Below, one piece after another: positions 27,544-36,907 of a DNA stretch of 64,000 nt. The notes beneath the pieces were generated by a model. It was not told the DNA's origin. It saw only the letters and a program-made list of their open reading frames with translations, and searched no databases. How positions within the stretch are numbered: the first letter of the stretch is position 1; every line of letters starts with the position of its first letter. The translations under genes and the position numbers were made by a program. This DNA comes from Planctomycetota bacterium (GTDB taxonomy: Bacteria; Planctomycetota; Planctomycetia; Pirellulales; Pirellulaceae), in contig VGZA01000016.1 of the NCBI GenBank assembly GCA_016872775.1, positions 41,920 through 105,919 of the forward strand. The letters are read 5' to 3'.

Positions 27544-28539
27544 ATGCCAGCCAATCTCACGCCCCAATATCATAAAGCCGAGGCCGAATATCGCCGCGCG
27601 GCAAATGCGGAAGAAGAACTGCGTTGCCTGGAGATAATGCTCCGGGAGATCCCCAAACACAAAGGTACCGACAAGCTCCAGGCAGACCTGAAGCAGAAAA
27701 TCTCCAAGATCCGCCTGGAGGTGGAAAAGGAGAAGCGAACCCCCTCCAGGAAAGGAATGGGGATTCGTATCATGCGGCAAGGGGCGGGTCGAGCGGTGAT
27801 CCTGGGCGGCCCGAATACCGGCAAGAGCCAGTTGTTACGCAGTTTGACCCGCGCGACGCCCGAGGTGGCTCCCTATCCGTTCACGACCCGTGAACCCAAT
27901 GTCGGCATGATGCCGTGGGAAGATATTCTGGTGCAGTTGATCGACACGCCGCCGATCAACGCCGACGTCTTCGAGCCGGCCATTCAGGGCCTGGTCCGCG
28001 GCGCCGATCTGGCGCTGCTCATGGTTGACCTCGGAGACGACGACGGTATCGATCACCTGCAAGCCGTGTTGCGCCGGTTCGACGAGACCAAGACGCGATT
28101 CGCGCGACAGTCGTATCTCGACGAGGATGACATCGGCAAGTCGTACACCGCGACTCTCGTCGTGCCTAATAAGTGCGATCTTCCAGAGGCCGGCGATCGG
28201 CTGCAGTTGCTCCATGAATTCCTGCCGTTGGAATTTGACGAGTATTTGATCTCGGCCGAGCATGGCACCGGATTGGAAGCGTTGCGCGAAGCGATCTATG
28301 GGGCGCTCGACGTGGTTCGCGTCTATACCAAGCTGCCGACCCGGAAAGAGCCCGACTTTGATCGGCCATTTACCGTGCGCCGTGGTGGGACGCTGCTGGA
28401 CGTCGCCGAGCTGATCCACAAGGACGTTGCTGCAAATTTGAAATTCGCCAGAGTCTGGGGCCGGAATGTCCATGACGGGACCATGGTCAAGGGTGACTAC
28501 GTGCTCAGCGATAAAGACATCGTGGAGATTCACGCATGA
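27544..28539 (+). CDS. DRG/Obg-like GTPase with TGS domain
   Basis: A 331-residue GTPase. An N-terminal coiled-coil-like helical segment (residues 1-75) precedes the G domain: P-loop GGPNTGKS (88-95), TTRE switch region, G3-like DTPP instead of the usual DxPG, and NKCD as G4. A TGS domain follows near the C-terminus (FTVRRGGTLLDVAELIHKD). DRG/Obg proteins act with ribosomes or RNA. The substitution in G3 may alter hydrolysis. Its TGA overlaps the ATG of polX by 4 bp, implying co-translation with a DNA polymerase, an unusual pairing. Confidence 0.85.
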   Translation: MPANLTPQYHKAEAEYRRAANAEEELRCLEIMLREIPKHKGTDKLQADLKQKISKIRLEVEKEKRTPSRKGMGIRIMRQGAGRAVILGGPNTGKSQLLRSLTRATPEVAPYPFTTREPNVGMMPWEDILVQLIDTPPINADVFEPAIQGLVRGADLALLMVDLGDDDGIDHLQAVLRRFDETKTRFARQSYLDEDDIGKSYTATLVVPNKCDLPEAGDRLQLLHEFLPLEFDEYLISAEHGTGLEALREAIYGALDVVRVYTKLPTRKEPDFDRPFTVRRGGTLLDVAELIHKDVAANLKFARVWGRNVHDGTMVKGDYVLSDKDIVEIHA

Positions 28540-30308
28540 GCAAGCCGGCGAGCGACGAAGGTTCCTCGGCAGAAGGAATGGACAACGAACGGATCGGTAA
28601 CGCATTCGACGAGGTGGCCGACCTGCTGGAGTTCACCGGTTCCAACCCGTTTCGAGTACGGGCCTACCGTAACGCCAGCCGTACCATTCGAGGGCTCTCC
28701 CAGTCGCTGCGCGACGCGGTCGACCGCGGTGACGATCTCACGCAGATGGAGGGGATCGGCGATGACCTCGCGGGCAAGATTATTGCGCTGGCGAGGACGG
28801 GAAAGTTGGAGATGCTGGAGGAATTGCGATCCAAGGTTCCCGACGGTGTGATGGCGCTGTTGCGCATTCCTGGCGTGGGACCGAAGAAGGCGGCGCTGCT
28901 GTTCAAGGAACTGGGGATCAAGTCGCTGGACGAATTAAGGACCGCCTGCGAGCAGGGGCGGGTGCGCGAACTGAAAGGATTCGGGGCGAAAACCGAGGAA
29001 GGTATCCTCAAAGGAATCGACGTCGCCGCCCAGGCGAACCAGCGGATGTTCTGGAGCGAAGCGGACGAGATCGCGCAGTCGCTGCGGCGGCATATGCGCG
29101 GTTGCCCGCGGATTGAGCAACTGGAATTTGCCGGCAGTTATCGTCGCGGTCAGGAGACGGTGGGTGATCTGGACATGCTAGTGGTGTCGTCCGAGATCGC
29201 GACGGTGATGAACCAATTCGCCTGCTATCCTGGAATCGCGGCGGTCATCGGCCGCGGAGATACCAAGATGTCCGTGCGGCTCGATTCGGGACTGCAGATT
29301 GACCTGCGCGTGGTGCCGCGAGAATCGTATGGCGCCGCGCTGCAGTACTTTACCGGTTCCAAGGAGCACAACGTCGTGGTGCGCGGCATGGCGAAGCAGG
29401 CCGGGATGAAAATCAACGAATATGGGGTGTTCCGTGTCGACGGGGAACAGGAGACCTATGTTGCCGGCGCCAGTGAGGCGGAGGTCTATGCGACACTTGG
29501 CTTGCCGCTGTTCCCTCCGGAAATGCGTGAAGCTCGCCAGGAGTTTGAATGGGCGCGGCAAGGAGAACTGCCGCGATTGATCGAGCTTTCCGATCTGCGT
29601 GGCGACCTGCATATGCATACGACCGCCACCGACGGCGCGGCGTCGATCGAACAGATGATCGCCGCGGCCCGCAAACGCGGGTTGGAGTATATCGCCATCA
29701 CCGACCATTCGCAGCGCGTGTCGATGGCGCGCGGACTCGATGCCCAGCGCGTACTCGCCCAATGGGCGGAAATCGACCGCATCCGCCGTGAACTCGACGA
29801 TGACTTCGTACTGCTGAAAGGCATCGAATGCGATATCCTGGAGAAGGGCGGGATGGACCTCCCCGACGAGGTTCTGGCCCAGGCCGATTGGGTCCTGGCG
29901 AGCGTGCATTACGGCCAGCGCCAGTCGCGCGCGGAAATCACGGAGCGGATCCTGGGCGCGTTGGACAATCCTTATGTGACGGCGATCGCGCACCCCACGG
30001 GGCGACTGCTCAACCAGCGCGAACCGTACGAGGTCGATCTGGAGGCGGTTTTCCGCAGGGCGAAGGAACGCGGAAAGATCCTGGAACTGAATGCGAATCC
30101 CCATCGACTCGACCTCAACGATCTGCACTGTGCGGCGGCGCGGAAGCTCGGAATTCCGATTGTCATCAGCACCGATGCGCATAGCGTTAACGGCCTCGAT
30201 GTCATGCGCTACGGGATCTTGCAGGCGCGGCGCGCCGGCTTGACTCGCGACGATGTGATCAACACCCGCCCCTGGCCACAGCTGCGAAAGATGCTGCGGA
30301 ACGCGTAG
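28536..30308 (+). CDS. polX: DNA polymerase X family protein with PHP domain
   Basis: A 590-residue PolX. The N-terminal HhH 8-kDa domain shows FTGSNPFRVRAYRNA and the helix-hairpin-helix motifs MEGIGDDLAGKI and IPGVGPKKAALL. The polymerase palm holds the paired acidic VGDLDML and LQIDLRVVP. The C-terminal PHP domain (from about residue 355) starts GDLHMHTTATDG and has ITDHSQR, KGIECDIL, ASVHYGQ and STDAHSV metal-ligand motifs, suggesting 3'-5' exonuclease or phosphoesterase activity. The family works in gap-filling base-excision repair. The gene is translationally coupled to the GTPase; a palindrome follows it. Confidence 0.95.
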   Translation: MSKPASDEGSSAEGMDNERIGNAFDEVADLLEFTGSNPFRVRAYRNASRTIRGLSQSLRDAVDRGDDLTQMEGIGDDLAGKIIALARTGKLEMLEELRSKVPDGVMALLRIPGVGPKKAALLFKELGIKSLDELRTACEQGRVRELKGFGAKTEEGILKGIDVAAQANQRMFWSEADEIAQSLRRHMRGCPRIEQLEFAGSYRRGQETVGDLDMLVVSSEIATVMNQFACYPGIAAVIGRGDTKMSVRLDSGLQIDLRVVPRESYGAALQYFTGSKEHNVVVRGMAKQAGMKINEYGVFRVDGEQETYVAGASEAEVYATLGLPLFPPEMREARQEFEWARQGELPRLIELSDLRGDLHMHTTATDGAASIEQMIAAARKRGLEYIAITDHSQRVSMARGLDAQRVLAQWAEIDRIRRELDDDFVLLKGIECDILEKGGMDLPDEVLAQADWVLASVHYGQRQSRAEITERILGALDNPYVTAIAHPTGRLLNQREPYEVDLEAVFRRAKERGKILELNANPHRLDLNDLHCAAARKLGIPIVISTDAHSVNGLDVMRYGILQARRAGLTRDDVINTRPWPQLRKMLRNA

Positions 30309-30352
30309 CGCGACTTGCCTTCCGCTGGACATCCGCGTACTATTCTCCCAGC

Positions 30353-30370
30353 ACACGTCGTTCGACGTGT
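30353..30370. other. Perfect 8-bp palindrome ACACGTCG-TT-CGACGTGT
   Basis: An 18-bp symmetric element 45 bp after polX and 140 bp before the promoter of the S41 peptidase gene. It has no T-tract, so it may be a regulator-binding site or a weak 3' stem-loop. The 410-bp gap 30309-30718 otherwise contains only the promoter described next. Confidence 0.4.
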
Positions 30371-30512
30371 ATCGCCCGCGATCACCAGGGATGGTGCGAG
30401 TGTCGTAATTGGTGCACGCGCTGAAACGCGAGCAACTGCTACCACCGACGCCAAGCATTGCGAAGGTAGCGATTGTGCCGGATGCGACACCTTCGAACTG
30501 CTCGACTTTTTT

Positions 30513-30541
30513 TTGACCCTGGCCGGATCGTGTCCTATATT
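30513..30541 (+). promoter_or_regulatory. Sigma70-type promoter upstream of the S41 peptidase
   Basis: TTGACC (30513-30518) and TATATT (30536-30541) with a 17-bp spacer, in an otherwise GC-rich stretch. A transcript would carry about 180 nt of leader before the peptidase start. Confidence 0.55.
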
Positions 30542-30730
30542 CCCAAAGGCTGAAGTTCCGTCACTCCATTCAGCCCAATCGCTGCTTGTTCGTCCTGGCC
30601 GACTCAGTCGGAGAGCGGACAACGGCGACCACACTATCCTGCCTCAAATATCGTTGGATCGGAACCGCGCGCGGTCTAGGTTCGCGCGTGGCGTCTGGTC
30701 GAATGTCCACCGTCGACGATGGAACGCATC

Positions 30731-32386
30731 ATGCGAATTCGGAAGTCGCACCCACGCTGGTTCCCCCTCGTGTTCTCTGGCCTTTTCCTGCTGCTACTGG
30801 GGGGCGGTGCTCCCTACGCAGGTGCGCAGGTGCGCGTCCCGGTCGAGCAGGCCTCGTCATTCGATGAGGAATCCGCCGGACTGCTTCGCAAAGGCCGGCA
30901 GCTGGAACGGGATCGCCGTTGGAGCGAGGCGATGGCCCATTACGAGGACGCCGCTCGTCGGCTGCCCGAACGGCGAGAGATTCTTGACCGGCTTACGCTA
31001 ACCCGTGCCCATTACGATGTGGCACGCAGGTACAATGACGCCAGTTTCCAGCACGCAATCGAGACGCTCTCCCTGCAGGACGCGAACGACGTCTATTCCG
31101 AGATCATTCTCAAAATTCACACGCACTACGTCCAGGCACCTAACTGGCACGATCTGGTCCGACGCGGCACGTTCATGCTGGAAGTGGCGCTCACCGAGCC
31201 GCTGTTCCTGCAGCGCCATCTGCCCAAGGTCCCCGCCTCAACGATCAATACCGCCAGGCAAGCCTTGCGTTCGCGCACCGATAACGGTTCGATCCGTTCA
31301 CGCCAGGACGCGAAGGATACGGTCAACCAGGCTGTGTCGTTTGTCCACGAACAGCTTGGCGTACCGAAGACAGCCGCGATGCTCGAATACACCTGCGGCG
31401 CAATCAGCGCCCTCGACGAGTACTCTACTTTCCTTTCCGGGGATCAGCTTGACGAACTCTTCTCGCAGATCGAGGGCAACTTCGTCGGGCTGGGCGTGGA
31501 ACTCAAACCCGACAGCCGCGTGTTGCAGATCGTCAATGTCATTAACGGCAGCCCGGCCGATAAAGGAGGTTTACGGAAAGGCGAACGGATCGTGGGCGTG
31601 GACGGCCGATCGACGGACGAGCTCTCGCCGGAAAAAGCGGCCGATATGTTAAAAGGTAACGAAGGATCGTCGGTGACCGTGGATGTGCGGGACGCTCAAG
31701 GAACCGATCGCACGGTACAACTGTTGCGCGAGCGGGTGGATGTGCCGAGCGTGGACGACGCGCGAATCGTGGACGCCGACTACGGCGTGGGATATCTGCG
31801 CCTCTCGAGTTTTCAGAAGACCACCAGCCGCGACGTCGATGCCGCGCTTTGGAAGCTGCATCGGATGGGGATGAAAAGCCTGATCGTTGACGTACGCGGC
31901 AACCCTGGGGGACTCCTGACCGCCGCCGTCGACGTTGCCGATAAGTTTCTCGTCAGCGGCACGATCGTTCGTACGAAGGGTCGAAATGCCAACGAGGATT
32001 TCGACTATAAAGCTCACAGTGTAGGTACCTGGCGGATGCCGCTGGTCGTGCTGATCGACGGCGATTCGGCCAGTGCGAGTGAGATCTTCGCGGGAGCGAT
32101 CCGGGACCACAGTCGTGGCAAACTGGTGGGCACCCGCAGCTACGGTAAAGGCAGCGTGCAAGGAATTTTTCCGCTGAGCAGCACTTCCGCCGGTATTCGG
32201 CTGACGACCGCGAAGTTTTTTTCACCAAACGGCCAGCCGATTAGTCAACGAGGTGTCCAGCCCGACGTGGTGGTACAATCCGTGGCCAAACCGGATCTCG
32301 ACGCGGGTGGCGCGATCGCGTCCGATGACGATCCCGTTTTACGAGCCGGACTGCAGCAGGCCCGGAGCCAGGTCAGCCAGCAATAA
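30731..32386 (+). CDS. ctpA: S41 family C-terminal processing peptidase with PDZ domain
   Basis: A 551-residue exported serine protease. GGAA precedes the ATG at 30731; another ATG at 30719 adds four residues. A signal peptide (FSGLFLLLLGGGAPYAGA) is followed by an N-terminal helical region with TPR-like sequence, a PDZ domain (about 240-330, LGVELKPDSRVLQIVNVING), and the S41 catalytic domain. The nucleophile serine is in DGDSASASEIFAGAI and the general-base lysine in SYGKGSVQG. CtpA-type enzymes trim C-termini of envelope proteins in the periplasm. It has its own promoter and is monocistronic, ending in a dispersed palindrome. Confidence 0.92.
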   Translation: MRIRKSHPRWFPLVFSGLFLLLLGGGAPYAGAQVRVPVEQASSFDEESAGLLRKGRQLERDRRWSEAMAHYEDAARRLPERREILDRLTLTRAHYDVARRYNDASFQHAIETLSLQDANDVYSEIILKIHTHYVQAPNWHDLVRRGTFMLEVALTEPLFLQRHLPKVPASTINTARQALRSRTDNGSIRSRQDAKDTVNQAVSFVHEQLGVPKTAAMLEYTCGAISALDEYSTFLSGDQLDELFSQIEGNFVGLGVELKPDSRVLQIVNVINGSPADKGGLRKGERIVGVDGRSTDELSPEKAADMLKGNEGSSVTVDVRDAQGTDRTVQLLRERVDVPSVDDARIVDADYGVGYLRLSSFQKTTSRDVDAALWKLHRMGMKSLIVDVRGNPGGLLTAAVDVADKFLVSGTIVRTKGRNANEDFDYKAHSVGTWRMPLVVLIDGDSASASEIFAGAIRDHSRGKLVGTRSYGKGSVQGIFPLSSTSAGIRLTTAKFFSPNGQPISQRGVQPDVVVQSVAKPDLDAGGAIASDDDPVLRAGLQQARSQVSQQ

Positions 32387-32412
32387 GCGCCTTTCCGCAA
32401 TCCAAACTGTAG

Positions 32413-32431
32413 GACGGACATGATGTCCGAC
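32413..32431. repeat. Second copy of the GGACGGACAT...TGTCCG palindrome
   Basis: GACGGACA and TGTCCGAC around TGA, preceded by GTAG, lie 26 bp after the S41 peptidase gene and before the convergent purM. It matches the element at 22333-22351 in position and sequence with slight arm decay. Confidence 0.65.
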
Positions 32432-32464
32432 CCACAAACAAATCACGGTTTTGCCGGTCCGAGT

Positions 32465-33526
32465 CTATTTCCAGACGACCTCCCGCGCGCCTTCGACGAC
32501 TTCACCGACCGTCCACGATTCCAGGCCGCTGTCGAGTAACATCCGCCGGATGCTGGGAACGAAGAACGAGTTCACGACAAGCACCAGTCCGATCCCCATA
32601 TTGAAAACATGGTGCATTTCCGGATCCGACACATTGCCTAGCCGCTGCAACCAGCCGAACAGTGGCGGAACGGGCCAGCTTCCCTGATCGATCAGCACGC
32701 GCGTCCGATCCGGGAGAATGCGTTCCAGGTTCTCGTGCAGTCCGCCGCCCGTGATGTGGGCGATGCCGTGCACGACGCTTTTTACTTTGTAGTGGGCCAG
32801 GATCTTGCGCAGGGGCCGGGCGTAGATCGTCGTCGGACGCAGCAGCGCCTCGGACACGGACGTTCCCAGTTCCGGGATTGTGTCGGCCAGGCCCAGCTTG
32901 GCTCGTTCGAAGACAATCTTGCGGACCAGGCTGTATCCGTTGGAGTGCAGTCCGCTGGAAGCGACGCCGATCACCTGGTCGCCCGGCTTGATCGCGGTGC
33001 CGTCGATCAGATGTTTGCGTTCGACGACGCCGACGCAGAAGCCAGCCAGGTCGTATTCTCCCCGCGTGTAGATGTCCGGCATGATGGCCGTTTCGCCGCC
33101 GAGCAGCGCGCAGTCGGCGTCGATACAACCGTTGCTTACTCCCTCGACGATCTTTTCCAGCGTCGGCGGATCGTCGTGGGACATGGCCACATAATCCAGG
33201 AAGAAAAGCGGCTCGGCACCGCAGCAGATGGCGTCATTGACGGACATTGCCACCAGGTCGATGCCGACCGTGTGATGGATTCCTGCCAGTTGAGCGACTT
33301 TGAGCTTGGTACCGACGCCGTCCGTGCAGGAGACCAGCACCGGCTCCTGGTAATTCCGCGCGAACAGACGGTTGGCGAAATCGAGGCGAAAAAGGCCGGC
33401 GAATCCGCCGTCCAGCCGCATCACGCGCGGCGAAAAGGTGCGGTGCATCAACCGCGGCAGCCGGGCCATCGCGTCCTCGTAAAGGGCAAGATCGACGCCG
33501 GCGTCTTTATACGTCGTGGACGACAT
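32465..33526 (-). CDS. purM: Phosphoribosylformylglycinamidine cyclo-ligase (AIR synthetase)
   Basis: A 353-residue enzyme that closes the imidazole ring of purines: it turns formylglycinamidine ribotide and ATP into aminoimidazole ribotide. Start [13 protein letters not shown] at 33526, the standard N-terminus of PurM (YKDAGVD). Other motifs: [68 protein letters not shown] and [13 protein letters not shown]. Length and motif order are those of the cytosolic housekeeping enzyme. It stands alone and converges with the S41 peptidase. Confidence 0.97.
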   Translation of the reverse strand: MSSTTYKDAGVDLALYEDAMARLPRLMHRTFSPRVMRLDGGFAGLFRLDFANRLFARNYQEPVLVSCTDGVGTKLKVAQLAGIHHTVGIDLVAMSVNDAICCGAEPLFFLDYVAMSHDDPPTLEKIVEGVSNGCIDADCALLGGETAIMPDIYTRGEYDLAGFCVGVVERKHLIDGTAIKPGDQVIGVASSGLHSNGYSLVRKIVFERAKLGLADTIPELGTSVSEALLRPTTIYARPLRKILAHYKVKSVVHGIAHITGGGLHENLERILPDRTRVLIDQGSWPVPPLFGWLQRLGNVSDPEMHHVFNMGIGLVLVVNSFFVPSIRRMLLDSGLESWTVGEVVEGAREVVWK

Positions 33527-33713
33527 GGACGGTGTTACCTGATTGAACCCGGGAAACGGCAGCATTCGGAGATGGCTTCAGCCATTCGTAACGCGTGCCC
33601 GGTCCTGACATGGCCCGATTTTAACGAAGTCCCTGGAGCCACCCCAGTGCCCCGCCGGTGAAATCGTGATCGATCTCCGATGGATGACTCGGGCCGCTTC
33701 CTGGCCTTCCGGC

Positions 33714-33760
33714 TTGGGCGCTCGGCACAAATCACCTAAAATCACAGCGACGCGCTGTGA
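33714..33760 (+). promoter_or_regulatory. Promoter with palindrome at the expected start site
   Basis: TTGGGC (33714-33719), a 17-bp spacer and TAAAAT (33737-33742) precede the CxxCH protein gene. A perfect 7-bp inverted repeat CACAGCG-ACG-CGCTGTG (33743-33759) lies at the predicted transcription start and could be an operator or a leader hairpin. Confidence 0.5.
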
Positions 33761-33796
33761 AAAACGCCGCCCCGCCCGTTTTTTTGGAGGATCGCC

Positions 33797-34549
33797 ATGG
33801 GAAACGCTCGATCGATTGCCTGCTGTTCGTCGATACTGTTCGCCGTTTTCGCGGCTTCACTCACCGCTTGGGATTCCGCCGCCAAACCGTCCGCGTACGC
33901 GCCGGCCAACGATCTGATCCGGCAACTGGAGGCGATGGTCAAACGCATGGGCGAAGATCTTTCCGCGGAAGCCGATTATGGCGAGGACCAGCAGGGGAGG
34001 ATCGTCAAAGATGCCAATACGGTGATTGTGATTGGTCAGGTGCTGGGCGTTCACGATCAAGACCATCGGCTGAAAGGGTCGGCGGCGGGGATTATCTCGG
34101 CCGCGGGAAAGCTTGCCGGTTGTACCGCGGAGTTCGCGCGCGCCCAGGGGGCCTGGAACGAGTTGAAAATGGCGATGAGCGATCGATCGGAAGAAAAAGT
34201 CGAATGGAAGCCGACCGCCGACATCGCGGCGTTGATGAAGCAAGTGCCGATTATCAACAACAGCCTGCGTCGGGGAGTCGGCGGAAACCGATTCGCGAAA
34301 TCGCTGGATCAATCCGCCGCTCAGGCGGCGACACTCGCCGCCATCGCCGAACTGGCCGGCCTGGACAACACCTATTGTGAAGCCGGTGATGACTTTGATT
34401 TATGGCGCAAAGTCAGCGCGGAAATGCGGGACGCCGCGGCCTCTGTGGTGACGGCGGTGCGGAAGGAAGATCAAAGCGCGGCTTCCGCGAGCCTCGATCG
34501 ACTCGTAAAAACCTGTGACGCCTGCCACGAACGGTTTCGCAAGCCGTAG
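33797..34549 (+). CDS. Exported CxxCH protein, cytochrome c'-like
   Basis: A 250-residue exported protein. GGAGG lies 6 nt before the ATG; a signal peptide (IACCSSILFAVFAASLTA) follows. The mature protein is helical, and its only haem-type motif, CDACHERF, is six residues from the end (TCDACHERFRKP). A C-terminal CxxCH in a four-helix protein is the cytochrome c' / PF01322 pattern, so a single covalently bound haem is likely. In the family such proteins bind NO or CO or transfer electrons. It is alone on its strand between purM and glgX. Confidence 0.75.
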   Translation: MGNARSIACCSSILFAVFAASLTAWDSAAKPSAYAPANDLIRQLEAMVKRMGEDLSAEADYGEDQQGRIVKDANTVIVIGQVLGVHDQDHRLKGSAAGIISAAGKLAGCTAEFARAQGAWNELKMAMSDRSEEKVEWKPTADIAALMKQVPIINNSLRRGVGGNRFAKSLDQSAAQAATLAAIAELAGLDNTYCEAGDDFDLWRKVSAEMRDAAASVVTAVRKEDQSAASASLDRLVKTCDACHERFRKP

Positions 34550-34825
34550 CCGGTGAACGGGAATCGACGCAGGCGGGAGTCGCCCAGTCATAACGCCTGG
34601 ATCGGCCAGGCAGGGCAGGTGGGCCGTCCAAACTGTCGCTTCGCTCAGGTTTTCTTGTTCGATATCGCTGCGGGTAAACGTAGATTTTCACTAGCTGTTG
34701 CAATGCGCTTGCCAGCAGCGACTTTTTTGTAATCCGCCCGCCCCGGCAGCGGCGTTCGCCAACTTCAGGTGATATGGTTGTGGGTCACCGTGATTCACAC
34801 CTGAGATTGGAGAACCTGCACGAAT

Positions 34826-36907
34826 ATGCTCATGCGACGCACCCACCCTCATCTTGAATTCACGCATACACTTCCTTACGGAGCGATCCTACACGAAAAC
34901 GGCGTGCAGTTCGTCGTCTTCAGTCGGTCGGCGACGAAGATGCGTCTGTTGATTTATGAATCGGTCGATGACTCCGAGCCCGCGGAGATTATGCACTTCG
35001 ATCCGGAACTGGATCGCTGGGGCGACATCTGGAGCATTTTTCTTCCCGACCAGGGGGAGGGGTTGCTCTACCATTTCCAGGCCGACGGTCCGTACGATCC
35101 AGAACGTGGACAGTGGTTTGATGGGCGCGCTCGATTGATCGACCCGTATGCCAAAGCGCTGGCCGGCGAGTTTCAAACAAGTCCGGACGGGATCATTCGC
35201 CCGCCGAAGTGTGTGGTCATCGACGACTATTTCGATTGGGAAGGTGACCGGCACCTGCGTCGGGACATTTCCGAATCGGTGATCTACGAAATGCATGTGC
35301 GAGGGTTTACCCGCAGCGATACCAGCAAGGTTCAGCATCCGGGAACCTACTTGGGCGTTATCGAAAAAATCCCCTACCTCAAATCGCTGGGGGTGACGGC
35401 AGTCGAACTGATGCCGGTTCACGAGTTTCCCAACGGAGGGTTCTTCGGCAAAGCGATTGATCGAGCGAACTATTGGGGTTACGATCCGCTGGCATTTTTC
35501 GCGCCTCACAGCGGCTATGCCGTCGGTCGGGGCCCGGGTGCACAGGTCGTCGAATTCAAACAGATGGTCAAGGCGCTGCATCAGGCCGGGATCGAAGTGA
35601 TCCTGGATGTGGTCTTCAACCACACCTGTGAAGGAAATGAGCTCGGCCCCACACTCAGTTTCAAGGGGCTCGAAAACCACGTCTATTACATGCTCGATAA
35701 TGGCGGCAGCCGCTACAAGAATTACTCCGGCTGCGGCAACACCGTCAACGGCAATCACCCGATTGTCCGCGAGATGATTTTTCATTGCTTGCGGCACTGG
35801 GTACACAACTACCACGTCGACGGATTCCGTTTCGACCTGGCGTCGATCCTCAGCCGCGATCGCAATGGAAACCTGGTGCCCAACCCGCCCCTGGTGGAAG
35901 CGATCGCCGAAGACCCGTTGCTCGCCGATACGAAGATCATCGCCGAGGCTTGGGACGCCGCCGGCGCCTACCAGGTCGGATCGTTTGGCGATCGACGCTG
36001 GGCCGAATGGAATGGTCGCTATCGCGACGACATGCGCCGATTCTGGCGTGGCGATCATGGAATGCTCGGCGCCTTTACAACCCGGCTTGCCGGGTCCAGC
36101 GATCTCTACGAACATGCCGGTCGCCCGCCGCATTGCAGCATCAATTTCGTGACCTCCCACGACGGTTTCACGATGAACGACCTGGTCACCTATCGCGACA
36201 AACACAACGAAGCGAATGGCGAAGGAAACCGGGACGGGGAGAACAACAACAGTAGCGAGAATTATGGCGTCGAAGGACCGTCCCGGCGATTGATCATCGA
36301 TCAATTGCGCTTGCGCCAGATCAAGAACATCCTGGCGACTTTGTTGTTAAGCCAAGGCGTCCCGATGCTGGTCGCTGGCGACGAGGCGCGCCGGACGCAA
36401 AAAGGCAACAACAATGCCTATTGCCAGGACAACCCGCTCTCCTGGTTCGACTGGCGGCTGGTCGAAAAGCATGCCGGACTGGTTCGCTTCGTGAAGTCCT
36501 TGATCCACTTTCGACGTGGCCAGCCGACCGTGAGGCGGCAAAGATACCTGACCGGTCGGGCCACCAGCGAGGATGCCTTGCCCGATGTGAGCTGGTACAG
36601 TTCGCTCGGAACCGCCGTCGATTGGGGTGGCGATTCCACCCTGATTGCGCTGCTCAAGGCGGTTGAACCGGAACACGATCTGGCGGGTGCCGCGCGGGAC
36701 GTGTTGATCATGGTCAATGCGACTTCCGAATCCCGCGAGTTCATCATTCCGCCTGTGGCCAAAGGGATGCAGTGGCGACTATTCGTTGACACGAGCGAGG
36801 AAACTCCGCACGACATCTTTCCGGAATTGGACGGTCCACCGTTGACTGCCGACGGAAAGCACCTGATGCCGTTTCGTTCACTCTGCTGTTATGTGGCTGA
36901 CAAATGA
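34826..36907 (+). CDS. glgX: Glycogen debranching enzyme GlgX (GH13 isoamylase type)
   Basis: A 693-residue GH13 enzyme that hydrolyses alpha-1,6 branches of glycogen limit dextrins. The N-terminal CBM48-like domain (LPYGAILHENGVQFVVFSRS) precedes the TIM barrel. Conserved regions: DVVFNHTCEGNE, the nucleophile aspartate in VDGFRFDLAS, the acid/base glutamate in IIAEAWDAAG, and FVTSHDGFTMNDLV. The C-terminal beta domain ends in PFRSLCCYVADK. GGAG is 12 nt upstream of the ATG. Its TGA overlaps the ATG of the following cytochrome-like gene by 4 bp. Confidence 0.95.
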   Translation: MLMRRTHPHLEFTHTLPYGAILHENGVQFVVFSRSATKMRLLIYESVDDSEPAEIMHFDPELDRWGDIWSIFLPDQGEGLLYHFQADGPYDPERGQWFDGRARLIDPYAKALAGEFQTSPDGIIRPPKCVVIDDYFDWEGDRHLRRDISESVIYEMHVRGFTRSDTSKVQHPGTYLGVIEKIPYLKSLGVTAVELMPVHEFPNGGFFGKAIDRANYWGYDPLAFFAPHSGYAVGRGPGAQVVEFKQMVKALHQAGIEVILDVVFNHTCEGNELGPTLSFKGLENHVYYMLDNGGSRYKNYSGCGNTVNGNHPIVREMIFHCLRHWVHNYHVDGFRFDLASILSRDRNGNLVPNPPLVEAIAEDPLLADTKIIAEAWDAAGAYQVGSFGDRRWAEWNGRYRDDMRRFWRGDHGMLGAFTTRLAGSSDLYEHAGRPPHCSINFVTSHDGFTMNDLVTYRDKHNEANGEGNRDGENNNSSENYGVEGPSRRLIIDQLRLRQIKNILATLLLSQGVPMLVAGDEARRTQKGNNNAYCQDNPLSWFDWRLVEKHAGLVRFVKSLIHFRRGQPTVRRQRYLTGRATSEDALPDVSWYSSLGTAVDWGGDSTLIALLKAVEPEHDLAGAARDVLIMVNATSESREFIIPPVAKGMQWRLFVDTSEETPHDIFPELDGPPLTADGKHLMPFRSLCCYVADK

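Noticed and set aside
29178..30458. 426-residue frame antisense to polX
   Set aside because: Shadow of the PHP and polymerase domains; no ribosome-binding site or domain.
34889..36304. 471-residue frame antisense to glgX
   Set aside because: glgX is unmistakable on the plus strand; the antisense frame has no family likeness.
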